Origin: Bacteroides sp.
Lineage (GTDB): Bacteria; Bacteroidota; Bacteroidia; Bacteroidales; Muribaculaceae
Direction of reading: 5' to 3'
NCBI GenBank assembly: GCA_014802105.1
Contig: JAAVCX010000003.1
Span: forward strand, 40,774 to 80,795
DNA length: 40,022 bases
Made by a program: the position numbers and the translations under genes
The notes under the pieces: generated by a model
The model's input: only the letters and a program-made list of their open reading frames with translations
Told to the model about the DNA's origin: nothing
Database searches by the model: none
In this document: positions 17,470-25,537 of the stretch, one piece after another
Numbering within the stretch: position 1 is the first letter of the stretch
Layout: each line of letters starts with the position of its first letter

Positions 17470-18162
17470 GTAAACCTTTTTTACCTTTACCAGTGGCTTT
17501 CCCTCCTGCACCTCAAGTGTCCTCATTCTGAGTTCCAGATCTTGATGATCTGATGAATCTTTTAAGAACGAGACATAACCAGTTGCGAGAGATATATCTT
17601 TTTGCGCTCTTTCGTAGGCAAACAATCTGATTTCAAAATCTGTCAGATCTTCTTTTTCTTCAATAGGATAATTTTGACAAGGAGAGTTGGCGCATTGTCC
17701 TGCAGTTGCTCCACATTTCTCACATCGGTTCATTTTTTCTATTTCGCCTGAAGACAAACCGCTTGCAGAGTTGGTCTCGGACGGGTCGGACGGGTGGGAC
17801 TTTGCGGACTTTTCGTCGGTATGGTCCTTGGGGTTTGGGTCGGGCAGGCACTTGTCGCCGAAAAGAAAATCAAAGTTCTTTTTGAGAAGAATAGCGCCTT
17901 GATGTGTTGGATCTAATTCTAATATACTTTCATTGTAAGCATATTTATTTTGTATCATTGAACGCGAAACAATCAGCATCTCCTCCGGCTCGGTGTCTGA
18001 GGTGAGGTTGTGGCCAAAGAGATTTTCAAATGCGGTTAAAAATACTGAATCATATTTATCCAAGCGTGGATTGTGTAATACTGTATTATAGTCACTCTTT
18101 ATATTATCTCTCGCCTCTTTAGGCAAGCAAGCCCAAGTGAGGTCTTGAATTTCTGTTGTCAT
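17440..18162 (-). CDS. Conserved Bacteroidales phage protein with Cys-rich motif, 240 aa
   Basis: 240 residues. The N-terminal part (LPKEARDNIKSDYNTVL, LFGHNLTSDTEPEEML, LDPTHQGAILLKK) recurs in Bacteroides-type prophages as a protein of unknown function. A Ser/Asp/Pro-rich linker (about 110-140) leads to C-E-K-C-G-x6-C-x4-C, a possible zinc site, then a helical C-terminus. The last 30 bp overlap the oppositely directed gene at 17266. Confidence 0.68.
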   Translation of the reverse strand: MTTEIQDLTWACLPKEARDNIKSDYNTVLHNPRLDKYDSVFLTAFENLFGHNLTSDTEPEEMLIVSRSMIQNKYAYNESILELDPTHQGAILLKKNFDFLFGDKCLPDPNPKDHTDEKSAKSHPSDPSETNSASGLSSGEIEKMNRCEKCGATAGQCANSPCQNYPIEEKEDLTDFEIRLFAYERAQKDISLATGYVSFLKDSSDHQDLELRMRTLEVQEGKPLVKVKKVYLFLKGFVEE

Positions 18163-18175
18163 GAGTTAATTGGAT

Positions 18176-18265
18176 TTAGAGTGTTGTATTGGATTGGCGA
18201 GGGTAGAGGAGCAAGAGGCCGTCGGCGCCGGCGAAGTCGAGTAAGGTTGTGTAATCTGTTTCCAT
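18176..18265 (-). CDS. Possible 29-residue small protein
   Basis: A minus-strand frame from ATG (18265) to TAA (18176) reads METDYTTLLDFAGADGLLLL then YPRQSNTTL. It begins 12 nt after the methyltransferase stop and fills the otherwise empty gap to the next gene. Same-strand packing is the only support; the pattern LLDFAGADGLLLLYP looks protein-like. Confidence 0.4.
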   Translation of the reverse strand: METDYTTLLDFAGADGLLLLYPRQSNTTL

Positions 18266-18276
18266 GACAGTGAAAT

Positions 18277-19983
18277 TTAAGCGATAGATTTTTGATATTT
18301 AGTTATGTCGAAGTTGCATAGTGCAGCACATAAGGTTTCACACCACGCGCGGGCGATGGTGACCTCTACAGCGTTTCCAATGAATTTCTTTTGGTCGGCC
18401 TGTGTTCCGATGAGTACATAGTCTTTAGGGAAGCCCATTATCAGTTTGAGTTCATCAATCATCAGCATACGCATCTTTATATCAATGATGCTATAGAGAG
18501 CCATGAATTCCTTGATCTTAACCATCATGGGCGAGTCGTTCTTAAAGATCTGAATAGCCACGTCGCCTGCTTCGGTCATGATGAGGTAAGGAGGACGTTT
18601 ATCCATCTTTGCTATCAAGGTGAAACAAGGCTTATCAATAGATGATCCGGCAGATGCAAACTGAGGATTCATCAAGTAGTGATGCTTTCTGTTTGCAGTG
18701 ATTACCCGTGAAGGATTATCTAAAGAGCTGCCTATATTTCCGAAGTTAGTGTCCATAATCCACGGCTTGACGGTCACGAGCTTCTGCTTGGGATTCGTCA
18801 GTACTGCCGGATTAGGCCGCTCGATACTTGATATCTGACCGCCGCCGGAATATTCGTTTGCGAGGAATTGAGGTTGCACAAGGGCAAGTCGATCCTTAGT
18901 AGTGAGTGTAGCAGCCGGGACCTCACACGAGTGATTATATCCGTGACCGTAGTGAACAGAGATAAATGCGTGGTGGTCCACTGTTGTAATAGAGCCAGCC
19001 GGTTTCTCGACCGAGATATTCTTATCGTAGGGGTTACCGCTGAATTGCTTTGATAGAAACACGACTTGTGCCAATCCAAGGCGGTTCTGAGTTGCTACTG
19101 TAGGGCACGGATCATCGAGAGATGGGGGCACATATTTTCCACGTTGGCTCATAGAGTTGTATTTCACCATAAAAGCCTCTTTGCCACCTGCGACAAACTT
19201 GATCAGACCGGCATATATGCGTTCAAGGGTTTTCTCTGACAGAGGTTTTTTACGGCCGAAAATACTCTCACCCTCGTTGGATAGATCAAGCACTTCACGC
19301 ACAGGACGCCACCGAGGCATTGACCCGAACAGGCCCATCGCACCGTTTCTGCAGTGAGTCTGTTCAGGGAATGTGATAGGCAGGGACTTTTTAGCAAAGA
19401 TGCCGAAAAAACGTTTGCGAGATGTATAGGCTCCGAAGTCAGCTGCGTTCATAATACGATAGTCAAAATTATAACCGTATCTTTTCACTTTGTTAACCCA
19501 ACGTAGATATGAGCATCCGCGATCCTTGGAAACAGGGCGCCCGTTTTCATCGACTTTACCCCAAGACATGAACTCTTCAACATTTTCAATCTGAATATAG
19601 TCGGGATCAATAGCTTCTATGTATCGAAAAAGATGCTCGGCGAGAGTGCGGCTATCAGGATCGCGGGGCTGGCCGCCCTTGGCCTTCGAGAAGTTTGTAC
19701 ATTCAAGGGATGCCCATAGAGCTGTCAGGGCCCCGGGGTTCTTCGCCCTACACTTTTGTAGGTGATCGATCAGAGGGGAGAGCTCGAGAGTGCGGATATC
19801 CTCTGTGAAGTGTAGCGCTTCAGGGTGATTACTCGCATGGGATGCGATAGCTTTTGCATTATGGTTGACACAAGCTATAACCTCAGCGCATGGCTCTCCA
19901 TTGAGACGGGCCGTGTTAACTCCTGTGGATGTGCCACCGGCACCGCAGAATAGGTCTATATAGAGGAGTTTTTTTGAGGTCAT
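18277..19983 (-). CDS. DNA (cytosine-5) methyltransferase with internal repeats, 568 aa
   Basis: 568 residues. Motif I is D-L-F-C-G-A-G-G-T-S (residues 10-19). The catalytic loop is L-E-C95-T-N-F-S, with Glu in place of the usual Pro of P-C-Q. Motif VI is E133-N-V; motif VIII is T-S-R-K-R (187-191); motif X is G-N-A-V (536-539). Residues about 285-465 hold six imperfect repeats of 25-37 residues with the core [S/C]-[LIV]-[DE]-x-P-x-x-[TV]-[ILV]-[TA], in the target-recognition region. It should methylate phage DNA for protection from restriction. It overlaps the upstream small gene by 4 nt. Confidence 0.9.
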   Translation of the reverse strand: MTSKKLLYIDLFCGAGGTSTGVNTARLNGEPCAEVIACVNHNAKAIASHASNHPEALHFTEDIRTLELSPLIDHLQKCRAKNPGALTALWASLECTNFSKAKGGQPRDPDSRTLAEHLFRYIEAIDPDYIQIENVEEFMSWGKVDENGRPVSKDRGCSYLRWVNKVKRYGYNFDYRIMNAADFGAYTSRKRFFGIFAKKSLPITFPEQTHCRNGAMGLFGSMPRWRPVREVLDLSNEGESIFGRKKPLSEKTLERIYAGLIKFVAGGKEAFMVKYNSMSQRGKYVPPSLDDPCPTVATQNRLGLAQVVFLSKQFSGNPYDKNISVEKPAGSITTVDHHAFISVHYGHGYNHSCEVPAATLTTKDRLALVQPQFLANEYSGGGQISSIERPNPAVLTNPKQKLVTVKPWIMDTNFGNIGSSLDNPSRVITANRKHHYLMNPQFASAGSSIDKPCFTLIAKMDKRPPYLIMTEAGDVAIQIFKNDSPMMVKIKEFMALYSIIDIKMRMLMIDELKLIMGFPKDYVLIGTQADQKKFIGNAVEVTIARAWCETLCAALCNFDITKYQKSIA

Positions 19984-20198
19984 GTGATTGGAGATTGAAT
20001 CGATATTTCGTAAGCTGGATAACGATTAACCGAGGCATTGTGAAGAATCAGGGTGCCATCTTCGACCAATTGATCAAGAGCATGGCCGACCAACGCATAC
20101 ACTTCGCTGCGCAGTGCGTAATCGGGGACGAGATGACGTTGACGCTTGTCAGCGATAATCTCTTTGACGAGAGAGTAGGCAAGTTGTGTGGCGCTCAT
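19980..20198 (-). CDS. Small protein with winged-helix-like pattern, 72 aa
   Basis: 72 residues: helices (QLAYSLVKEIIADK, EVYALVGHALDQLVEDG) followed by a short beta wing (TLILHNASVNRYPAYEIS). This is a compact winged-helix-like layout. It lies between the replication ATPase and the methyltransferase and overlaps the latter by 4 nt. It might bind DNA at replication or act as a regulator; the family is not identified. Confidence 0.6.
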   Translation of the reverse strand: MSATQLAYSLVKEIIADKRQRHLVPDYALRSEVYALVGHALDQLVEDGTLILHNASVNRYPAYEISIQSPIT

Positions 20199-20242
20199 TG
20201 GATAAGGGCTAAGATGGATGAAGTATTCATAACAGAGAAGAT

Positions 20243-21070
20243 TTATCTCCGGCTGGAGCCGGAAAGGGTGATAATGTTGTAGGATTTGAAGCGGTCGACG
20301 GTGCGTCCGTATTTGTCAGGGAACTCCTTGTTCAGATCATTGACCGAAAGATTGGTGGTCAGATGACCACGACGCCCCCATTGAGTCCAGATTTCATAGC
20401 GAGCGTGGAGGAACTCGGTAACAAGCTGCTTTCCATTCTGACCGAAGAACGATTGAGTCTGCAGGCCTACGTCATTGAGGCAAACATTGGAGGGACGACA
20501 AGCGTCAAAGGTGTTATCTTCCTTGACGCCGGAGCGATCATTGTAGGTGTATCGGTTGAGATTGTTGTTTATGGTGTAGTAGTTGATCATCTCGGTCACC
20601 GACACATTGAAGAAGAAATTGGGATTGTCTGTGCGGCGCAGGTATTCGGAAAAAAGTTGCATGAGAAAGGTCTTGCCAACGCCTTTATCGCCATGCAGGA
20701 GAAGCGGTTTGGCGAGTTTATAGCGTCGCTCGGGAAAAACTTTCTCAGCAAGCGGGCTATTGTTGAAATAGTAGAAGAGGAAGGTAATAACCTGTTTATT
20801 ATTGTCGTCGATCACAAACTTACGACGTTGGGGAGCGAGAACGATATCTTCGGCTATACGACATAGAAGGTTCCAGTGCATCCGGCAGACCTCTGGAATT
20901 GAGAGATCGGGAAAAGGCTGAGCGGTTCTTCTCATATCGGATTGAAGCCGGTTGAAAATCTTGTCAATCTTCAGTTCCTCGTCTCGGATAGCATCACGAC
21001 GTCGTTTTTCCAAGACCTTTTCGATAGTCTCGGCGGGGAGGCCATCAGGATTTTCAGTGGAGTAATTCAT
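20243..21070 (-). CDS. DnaC-like AAA+ helicase loader, 275 aa
   Basis: 275 residues. Walker A is G127-D-K-G-V-G-K-T134. The Walker B region reads N-V-C-L-N-D-V-G, with Asn in place of the first acidic residue usual in D-D-x-G. The sensor-1-like segment is H-L-T-T-N-L-S, followed by Y-G-R-T-V-D-R-F with a likely arginine finger. This is the layout of phage DnaC/IstB-type loaders, which place the replicative helicase at the origin. It overlaps the DUF6291-type gene by 4 nt, forming a replication pair. Confidence 0.8.
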   Translation of the reverse strand: MNYSTENPDGLPAETIEKVLEKRRRDAIRDEELKIDKIFNRLQSDMRRTAQPFPDLSIPEVCRMHWNLLCRIAEDIVLAPQRRKFVIDDNNKQVITFLFYYFNNSPLAEKVFPERRYKLAKPLLLHGDKGVGKTFLMQLFSEYLRRTDNPNFFFNVSVTEMINYYTINNNLNRYTYNDRSGVKEDNTFDACRPSNVCLNDVGLQTQSFFGQNGKQLVTEFLHARYEIWTQWGRRGHLTTNLSVNDLNKEFPDKYGRTVDRFKSYNIITLSGSSRR

Positions 21071-21660
21071 AATACGGTTTGTTCATCGTAGTCCATACCA
21101 CCGAAATCGGTGGACGCATCAGGGATATAGGTCGACTCATTGTCAAGAGGCGGTTGCATAGATGCTTGAGCAGGGTAGGCTTTGGACATCCAGTAGCGAA
21201 AATGGCTTTTGCAATCCTCATAACTATCGTGACGATCCTTGCCTTTACGTAGCTTGTCATCATTACAGCGATCAAGGAAGCGATCAAGGCGTCGATCATA
21301 CTCCCGGGCAGAGATATTAAAATCCTCACAGAGAGCGTTACGCCATTGTTCATCAGATTTCATCTGCACAATTTCCTCCTCGAAAGATAGGGTGTAAGCG
21401 ATCTGTGTCGCAGGTGCCTGAGTTTTGACAGACTTCTTGCGGCCACCTTTCTTGCCATTCTCAAATCGAGTGTTGTTAACATCGATATTAGGCTTCATCA
21501 GCGTGAACATACCTTTTGCAATCGGTTTCAGATTATCAGGTTGTCTTCCATACAGCGCATACTCGATTACGGCTGTCAAGACTTCCAGTCTTACATCGGA
21601 GGGTAGATCAGCTAATGCTTCATAAAAACTTTTGTAGAAAATAAATGAGTCTCTTTCCAT
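21067..21660 (-). CDS. DUF6291-type phage replication-associated protein, 197 aa
   Basis: 197 residues. The N-terminus SFIFYKSFYEALADLPSDVR followed by Y-A-L-Y-G-x-x-P and M-K-P-N-I-D-x-N is the DUF6291 pattern. A basic G-K-K-G-G-R-K-K linker follows and then a helical C-terminal domain ending in an acidic tail. In this family the N-terminal domain sits before replication ATPases and is thought to act in replisome assembly. The gene overlaps the DnaC-like gene, in keeping with that. Confidence 0.72.
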   Translation of the reverse strand: MERDSFIFYKSFYEALADLPSDVRLEVLTAVIEYALYGRQPDNLKPIAKGMFTLMKPNIDVNNTRFENGKKGGRKKSVKTQAPATQIAYTLSFEEEIVQMKSDEQWRNALCEDFNISAREYDRRLDRFLDRCNDDKLRKGKDRHDSYEDCKSHFRYWMSKAYPAQASMQPPLDNESTYIPDASTDFGGMDYDEQTVL

Positions 21661-21743
21661 GACTTAACCTTCTTAAGCGTATCTTCTCACTGCCCTGCGA
21701 CCCATTCCAAGAGCCACAACCCACAAAGAGAACGACACAGTGT

Positions 21744-22139
21744 TCAGACTTCCTTTATAGTTATGTGATGTACCAAAAGCATCAGCTTGCGTTTAATGAT
21801 ATACTCAGATGTGCGCACTCCTTTAGTGTCCTCGACCACGGTCTCACCTGTGGCATTGTCGATATACACGAAGTCGGCTATATACCTTACCGGTCTCTCC
21901 TTTATCCCCTTGTCATTAGTCTGGGAGGGGATAAGGAGATAGGAGACCTGCTCACGGAGATCGGAGATAAGACCGAGCTTAAGTTTAAGTTTGAGCTGTT
22001 GGGCACGGTGATATTCCTTTCTGGAATCATAGCCACCGACCTTTACAGCGTGATACTTGTTTTTTCGTTTGATACAAGCCCCACCGGAGGACTTACCTCC
22101 GGTGAGCTTGAGCAGTTGGTCAACGGTCATTCTCTCCAT
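21744..22139 (-). CDS. DUF1064 nuclease (PD-(D/E)xK fold), 131 aa
   Basis: 131 residues. K-Y-H-A-V-K-V-x-G-x-x-x-S-R-K-E at 28-42 and Y-I-A-D89-F-V-Y with V-V-E103-D-T-K106-G are the DUF1064 hallmarks and supply PD-(D/E)xK-like catalytic residues. Family members are small phage endonucleases, probably for recombination or branched-DNA processing. The start overlaps the previous gene's end by 20 bp. A stretch of 83 nt without a gene (21661-21743) follows it. Confidence 0.8.
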   Translation of the reverse strand: MERMTVDQLLKLTGGKSSGGACIKRKNKYHAVKVGGYDSRKEYHRAQQLKLKLKLGLISDLREQVSYLLIPSQTNDKGIKERPVRYIADFVYIDNATGETVVEDTKGVRTSEYIIKRKLMLLVHHITIKEV

Positions 22140-23067
22140 TGTATACCTCAGAGAAAGGGACCGGAATAAAACAGCCGATCGGGATTATCTTTGATGTCTC
22201 GATGTTGGAGCGAATATCATATTTGATAAATGTTCTTTCAGGATGTTGGAGAGATTCGATATATTCCTCCTCCTGTGCATCCCGGAGATATTTTTCAATG
22301 AGCATATTCGCACGAACGGCCGAAACAGTCTGAACGATGAATGTATGATCAGATTCTATATTTCCTTCCTTTTCATGAGAGCGGACGATGTGTGCCCCAA
22401 TCTCGTAGAACTTCATGCCCTCCTTTTCGTCTTTGGCATTTTCCTCAACATCGGGATTGCCTCTCTGAATCTTGTCAATAGTGCCCTCGACAAACGTCTC
22501 CATTGATATATCGCCTTTAAGATAGGCCGCATCAAGTTCGAGTTTGCGAGCTTCGGCAGGTTTAAGGCGGTCGATTATGACTACACAGTAGTCCATTTCT
22601 TCAACCTTAGTTATTTCAAACCTCCCACGAAAGTTCAATTCGATAAAGTCTATCAATATGACAAGAGCGTTTGCTACTGATGAGGCGTAAAGAAGAAAGG
22701 TCTTTTTCTTATCGTCTATCTTGGCAACAGCCTTGAATGGGGAAAGAAAGGATCCGGTGAGTAATATTCCTTGACGGTTTTGATTGGATACCTCCACTTC
22801 TGCCAGAGAACCTTCCTGAAGCATGAAGTTGATTGAGGCCAGTTGGTCTTTATCAATATATGTGCCACGCTCAAGGAGCAGCTCATTTCGTTCAATCTGA
22901 ACAATGTCTCCGGTTTTGTCGTCTTTCATTTCCTCAATCCATGTCCGATATGCACGGCGGGCAACGAATTTGCCGAGCATCTTTTGGGGATCGCTCGTTG
23001 TGTACCTAATTTCTGTCTTGCGAGATTCGACAGAGAACGGTGATTTGTTTTTATTTTTGCGAGCCAT
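22120..23067 (-). CDS. Conserved phage protein, 315 aa, unknown
   Basis: 315 residues from the ATG at 23067, which overlaps the upstream gene's TGA; an upstream in-frame start is less likely. It starts MARKNKNKSPFSVESRKTEI and continues with E-I-R-Y-T-T-x-D-P-x-x-M-L-G, R-T-W-I-E-E-M and V-E-V-S-N-Q-N-R. The middle is beta-rich, then helical and acidic. It has no known catalytic motif. Its place between the nuclease and the Acb2/Tad1-like gene in the recombination block suggests a DNA-metabolism role, by context only. Confidence 0.62.
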   Translation of the reverse strand: MARKNKNKSPFSVESRKTEIRYTTSDPQKMLGKFVARRAYRTWIEEMKDDKTGDIVQIERNELLLERGTYIDKDQLASINFMLQEGSLAEVEVSNQNRQGILLTGSFLSPFKAVAKIDDKKKTFLLYASSVANALVILIDFIELNFRGRFEITKVEEMDYCVVIIDRLKPAEARKLELDAAYLKGDISMETFVEGTIDKIQRGNPDVEENAKDEKEGMKFYEIGAHIVRSHEKEGNIESDHTFIVQTVSAVRANMLIEKYLRDAQEEEYIESLQHPERTFIKYDIRSNIETSKIIPIGCFIPVPFSEVYNGENDR

Positions 23068-23516
23068 CAGATACCTCCTTTCTTTGTTTTGGATTGAGAT
23101 GTGACGGCGGCCACACAATCTCTTAAAGTATCAGCATTACGGATGCGATCATAGAGGATTGAGGCATACTCACGCATTGCTTTCACCTGCCGACAAACCA
23201 TGTCGCGATCATGCGAGGAGGGTATAGCGTCAATTGTATAGATAGCTTTGGTTGCTTTACAGATCCGCTCATTGAGCTCATAAAGCTCGATTTTCATGCG
23301 ATCAATGTGTGTCTCTGAAATCATATAGGCTTCTTCAAAAACCTTTTTGGGAGACCATGAGCGATAACCGTCAGGGTACTCGACGAGATAGCCATCGTTG
23401 CCGATGTTATTTAAGACAGTATTCTCAGTGATTTGCGCGCCAGCCCTCAGAGCCTCACCGGCTCCCATACGTGTAGCCTTGACTGTTTTGGCGCCTGTGT
23501 ATTGTTTAAAGCCCAT
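23067..23516 (-). CDS. Phage protein with Acb2/Tad1-type hairpin domain (anti-CBASS/anti-Thoeris candidate)
   Basis: 149 residues in two parts. Residues 1-67 (YTGAKTVKATRM ... GYLVEYPDGYRSWSPKKVFE) form a domain I know from many phage proteins fused to anti-defence modules. Residues about 70-135 form a two-helix hairpin: R-M-K-I-E-L-Y-E-L-N-E-R-I, a short loop, then M-V-C-R-Q-V-K-A-M-R-E-Y-A-S-I-L-Y-D-R-I. The Q-x-x-A-M-x-x-Y-x-x-I-L-x-x-R-I pattern is that of the crAss001_48-related/Acb2-Tad1 hairpin. Acb2 and Tad1 form oligomers that soak up cyclic-nucleotide signals. Family placement is by recalled motif. Confidence 0.65.
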   Translation of the reverse strand: MGFKQYTGAKTVKATRMGAGEALRAGAQITENTVLNNIGNDGYLVEYPDGYRSWSPKKVFEEAYMISETHIDRMKIELYELNERICKATKAIYTIDAIPSSHDRDMVCRQVKAMREYASILYDRIRNADTLRDCVAAVTSQSKTKKGGI

Positions 23517-23521
23517 GATAA

Positions 23522-23797
23522 TCAGGAATTAAGTTTGTTTTTGAGTTCGTTGGAGGGGACAAGCTTCACAGTTTTATGAGCCGGGATTGTTACGGGAGTT
23601 TTGGCGGTAATGTTTCGCCCGATCTTTTGGGCGATGTTCACTACTTTAATAGTAGCGAAACCGCGGAGTGTCACAGCTTCTCCCCGAGCGAGAGAGTCGG
23701 AGATGGCATTGAAGATACCTTCGACGGCAGAAATGGCCGATGAACGATGCAGACCACATTTGTAGGTCAGATGCTCAATGATGTCTTGTTTTGTCAT
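23522..23797 (-). CDS. HU/IHF-family DNA-binding protein, 91 aa
   Basis: 91 residues. MTKQDIIEHLTYKCGL is a typical HU start; R-G-F-A-T-I-K-V and the arm with G-R-N-I-T-A-K-T-P-V-T-I-P-A-H-K-T-V-K match the family, though the usual R-N-P-x-T-G tip is altered to R-N-I-T-A-K. It bends DNA and may assist recombination or packaging. It overlaps the small upstream gene's end. Confidence 0.85.
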   Translation of the reverse strand: MTKQDIIEHLTYKCGLHRSSAISAVEGIFNAISDSLARGEAVTLRGFATIKVVNIAQKIGRNITAKTPVTIPAHKTVKLVPSNELKNKLNS

Positions 23798-23954
23798 GAG
23801 ATAATTTGTTTTTGAGTTTGGAAATGAGTTGTCGGATCATGTGGGCGCGACAGGTAGCTTTCTGCATGGGCAGAGCGGCCAGAGCGTCGTAGAGAGGGAG
23901 AGCATCTTCGAGATACCTGATGACGTTAGTTGCATCTGTTTTAGTTATTTCCAT
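23775..23954 (-). CDS. Small phage protein, 59 aa, unknown
   Basis: 59 residues from the ATG at 23954 (MEITKTDATNVIRYLEDALP), helical, with a basic C-terminus (RQLISKLKNKLSHDKTRHH). It overlaps the SNF2 gene's 3' end by 14 bp and the HU gene's start by 23 bp. Bacteroidales phages often carry a protein of this pattern beside a helicase gene. Confidence 0.62.
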   Translation of the reverse strand: MEITKTDATNVIRYLEDALPLYDALAALPMQKATCRAHMIRQLISKLKNKLSHDKTRHH

Positions 23955-25353
23955 CGGCCAGGAATGTATTGACCAGCTCATCGAAATAGAGCTGATTGGT
24001 TGGAATATCGTCGTCGGTGCCCATAATCTGATTGGCTATGGACTTCTTTTCGTGGATGATCTGATAGAGCTTATGATCAATTGTATTCTCACCGAGGAGA
24101 TAGTAACAGGTCACATTCTCTTTTTGACCGATGCGGTGGGCACGGTCCTCGCATTGGCAGCAGTCGGCATAAGTCCAAGGAAACTCAATGAAGGCCACTG
24201 AGGACGAGGCTGTAAGCGTCAGCCCAACGCCGGCAGCTTTGATGGAACATATCGCAAGTTTGGAATGACCTCCTTGAAAGCTGTCCACAGCTGCCTGTTT
24301 CTCTATGAGACTTTCCCTGCCGGTAATAGAGACAGCATCTGGAAATTGATGCTTCAGGGCATCGACTATTTCGTGATAGGAACAGAACACAATTAGAGGA
24401 CGATCATTGGCAAGATGAGTCTTGATGAAGTCCACGGCTTGTTTTACCTTACCTTTGGCAGATAAGGAACGTAGTGTCATGAACTTGACCAGAGCTTTCA
24501 TGCGTAATTTACGGCGGATCTCCACATCAGTACATTCGGTATATTCCTCGAGATAACGACGCAGGTCGTTCTCAGCCACGTTATATTCCTCGCGATTAGA
24601 AATCTCAACGTAGAGATCGACGCGGGTTTTGTCGGGGAGGTCAGTGAGTACTGTTTTCTTTTCCCGGCGTATCATGCACTTCTCATAGAGTAGACGTGAT
24701 AAATGGGAAAGGTCACTGTCTTTGTCGTCGAAATCGGAGAGGAACTTGCTGCGACCGCCAAACTCCTGCAGGCGTCCCATTATTGAAAGTTGCGCTACCA
24801 GATCATGAGGGCGATTGACCACAGGAGTACCGGAGAGAAGAATGATGTATGGCTTGCCGGAGGTGATACCCTTGGCGAAGATGGATTGTTGAGTGGACGG
24901 GTCCTTTACGCGGTGGCTCTCGTCGATGATAACGGAGCGGAAGCGTTTGATTTCAGGACAGAATACCACATCCTTCAGGCGGAAAGATCCGTTGGCTTTA
25001 ATGTCCCATACGAAGTATTTGCGGAGGCTCTCGTAATTGACTATTACAACCTGATACATGCCCATCTGGAGAAGGTAGGGCCAAGTGGTGCGGGTAGAGT
25101 TGTCAAGTACCAATGCTTTTTTGTCGGTGAACTTCTCAAACTCGCGCTGCCAATTGATTTTCAGAGAAGCCGGGCATATAACCAGGCAGGGGTAGGCATC
25201 AGCACAATCGGTAATACCTATACTCTGGAGAGTTTTCCCGAGACCAGGTTCATCTCCTATAATAAGACGCTTTTTCTCCAAGCCAAAGAGAATACCATCT
25301 TTCTGGTAGGGGTAGGGTTCGACGCGTAGATTATGGGAAAGATGGTTGCTCAT
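23941..25353 (-). CDS. SNF2-family DNA helicase/translocase, 470 aa
   Basis: 470 residues. Motif I is G33-D-E-P-G-L-G-K-T41; motif Ia is C-P-A-S-L-K-x-N-W; motif II is D144-E-S-H147; motif III is L-S-G-T-P (173-177). The C-terminal helicase half has I-C-S-I-K-A-A-G-V-G-L-T-L-T and motif VI D-R-A-H-R-I-G-Q. Compact SNF2 enzymes of this SMARCAL1/HepA-like type serve phage replication or annealing. It is downstream of the RecT/exonuclease module in the same transcript. Confidence 0.92.
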   Translation of the reverse strand: MSNHLSHNLRVEPYPYQKDGILFGLEKKRLIIGDEPGLGKTLQSIGITDCADAYPCLVICPASLKINWQREFEKFTDKKALVLDNSTRTTWPYLLQMGMYQVVIVNYESLRKYFVWDIKANGSFRLKDVVFCPEIKRFRSVIIDESHRVKDPSTQQSIFAKGITSGKPYIILLSGTPVVNRPHDLVAQLSIMGRLQEFGGRSKFLSDFDDKDSDLSHLSRLLYEKCMIRREKKTVLTDLPDKTRVDLYVEISNREEYNVAENDLRRYLEEYTECTDVEIRRKLRMKALVKFMTLRSLSAKGKVKQAVDFIKTHLANDRPLIVFCSYHEIVDALKHQFPDAVSITGRESLIEKQAAVDSFQGGHSKLAICSIKAAGVGLTLTASSSVAFIEFPWTYADCCQCEDRAHRIGQKENVTCYYLLGENTIDHKLYQIIHEKKSIANQIMGTDDDIPTNQLYFDELVNTFLADGNN

Positions 25354-25535
25354 TGTCGATAGTTCCAGCCGTTGAGTTGATATACTCGGCGACGAGCCGA
25401 CTCCCGATCAAAAAACTCAGGTTCCTCAATAACGGAAGAAGATGTCGTGCCGGATCCAGAGGAAGTGATACACTTGAAGATGCGGTATACTTTGCCTCGT
25501 AGAACGTAGTGATATTGTCCCGGTTTGAGTTTCAT
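25350..25535 (-). CDS. Small phage protein, 61 aa, unknown
   Basis: 61 residues from the ATG at 25535 (MKLKPGQYHYVLRGKVYRIF), a beta-type N-terminus, a Ser/Thr/Gly linker and a basic helical end. Its stop overlaps the helicase ATG by 4 nt, and its start is 2 nt after the exonuclease stop, so it is embedded in the recombination operon. Confidence 0.6.
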   Translation of the reverse strand: MKLKPGQYHYVLRGKVYRIFKCITSSGSGTTSSSVIEEPEFFDRESARRRVYQLNGWNYRQ

Positions 25536-25537
25536 AG

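Noticed and set aside
20363-20866. 167-residue plus-strand open frame
   Set aside because: It lies wholly inside the DnaC-like gene, which has Walker A and sensor motifs; the frame is a shadow.
24790-25329. 179-residue plus-strand open frame
   Set aside because: Shadow of the SNF2 helicase, with no motif of its own.
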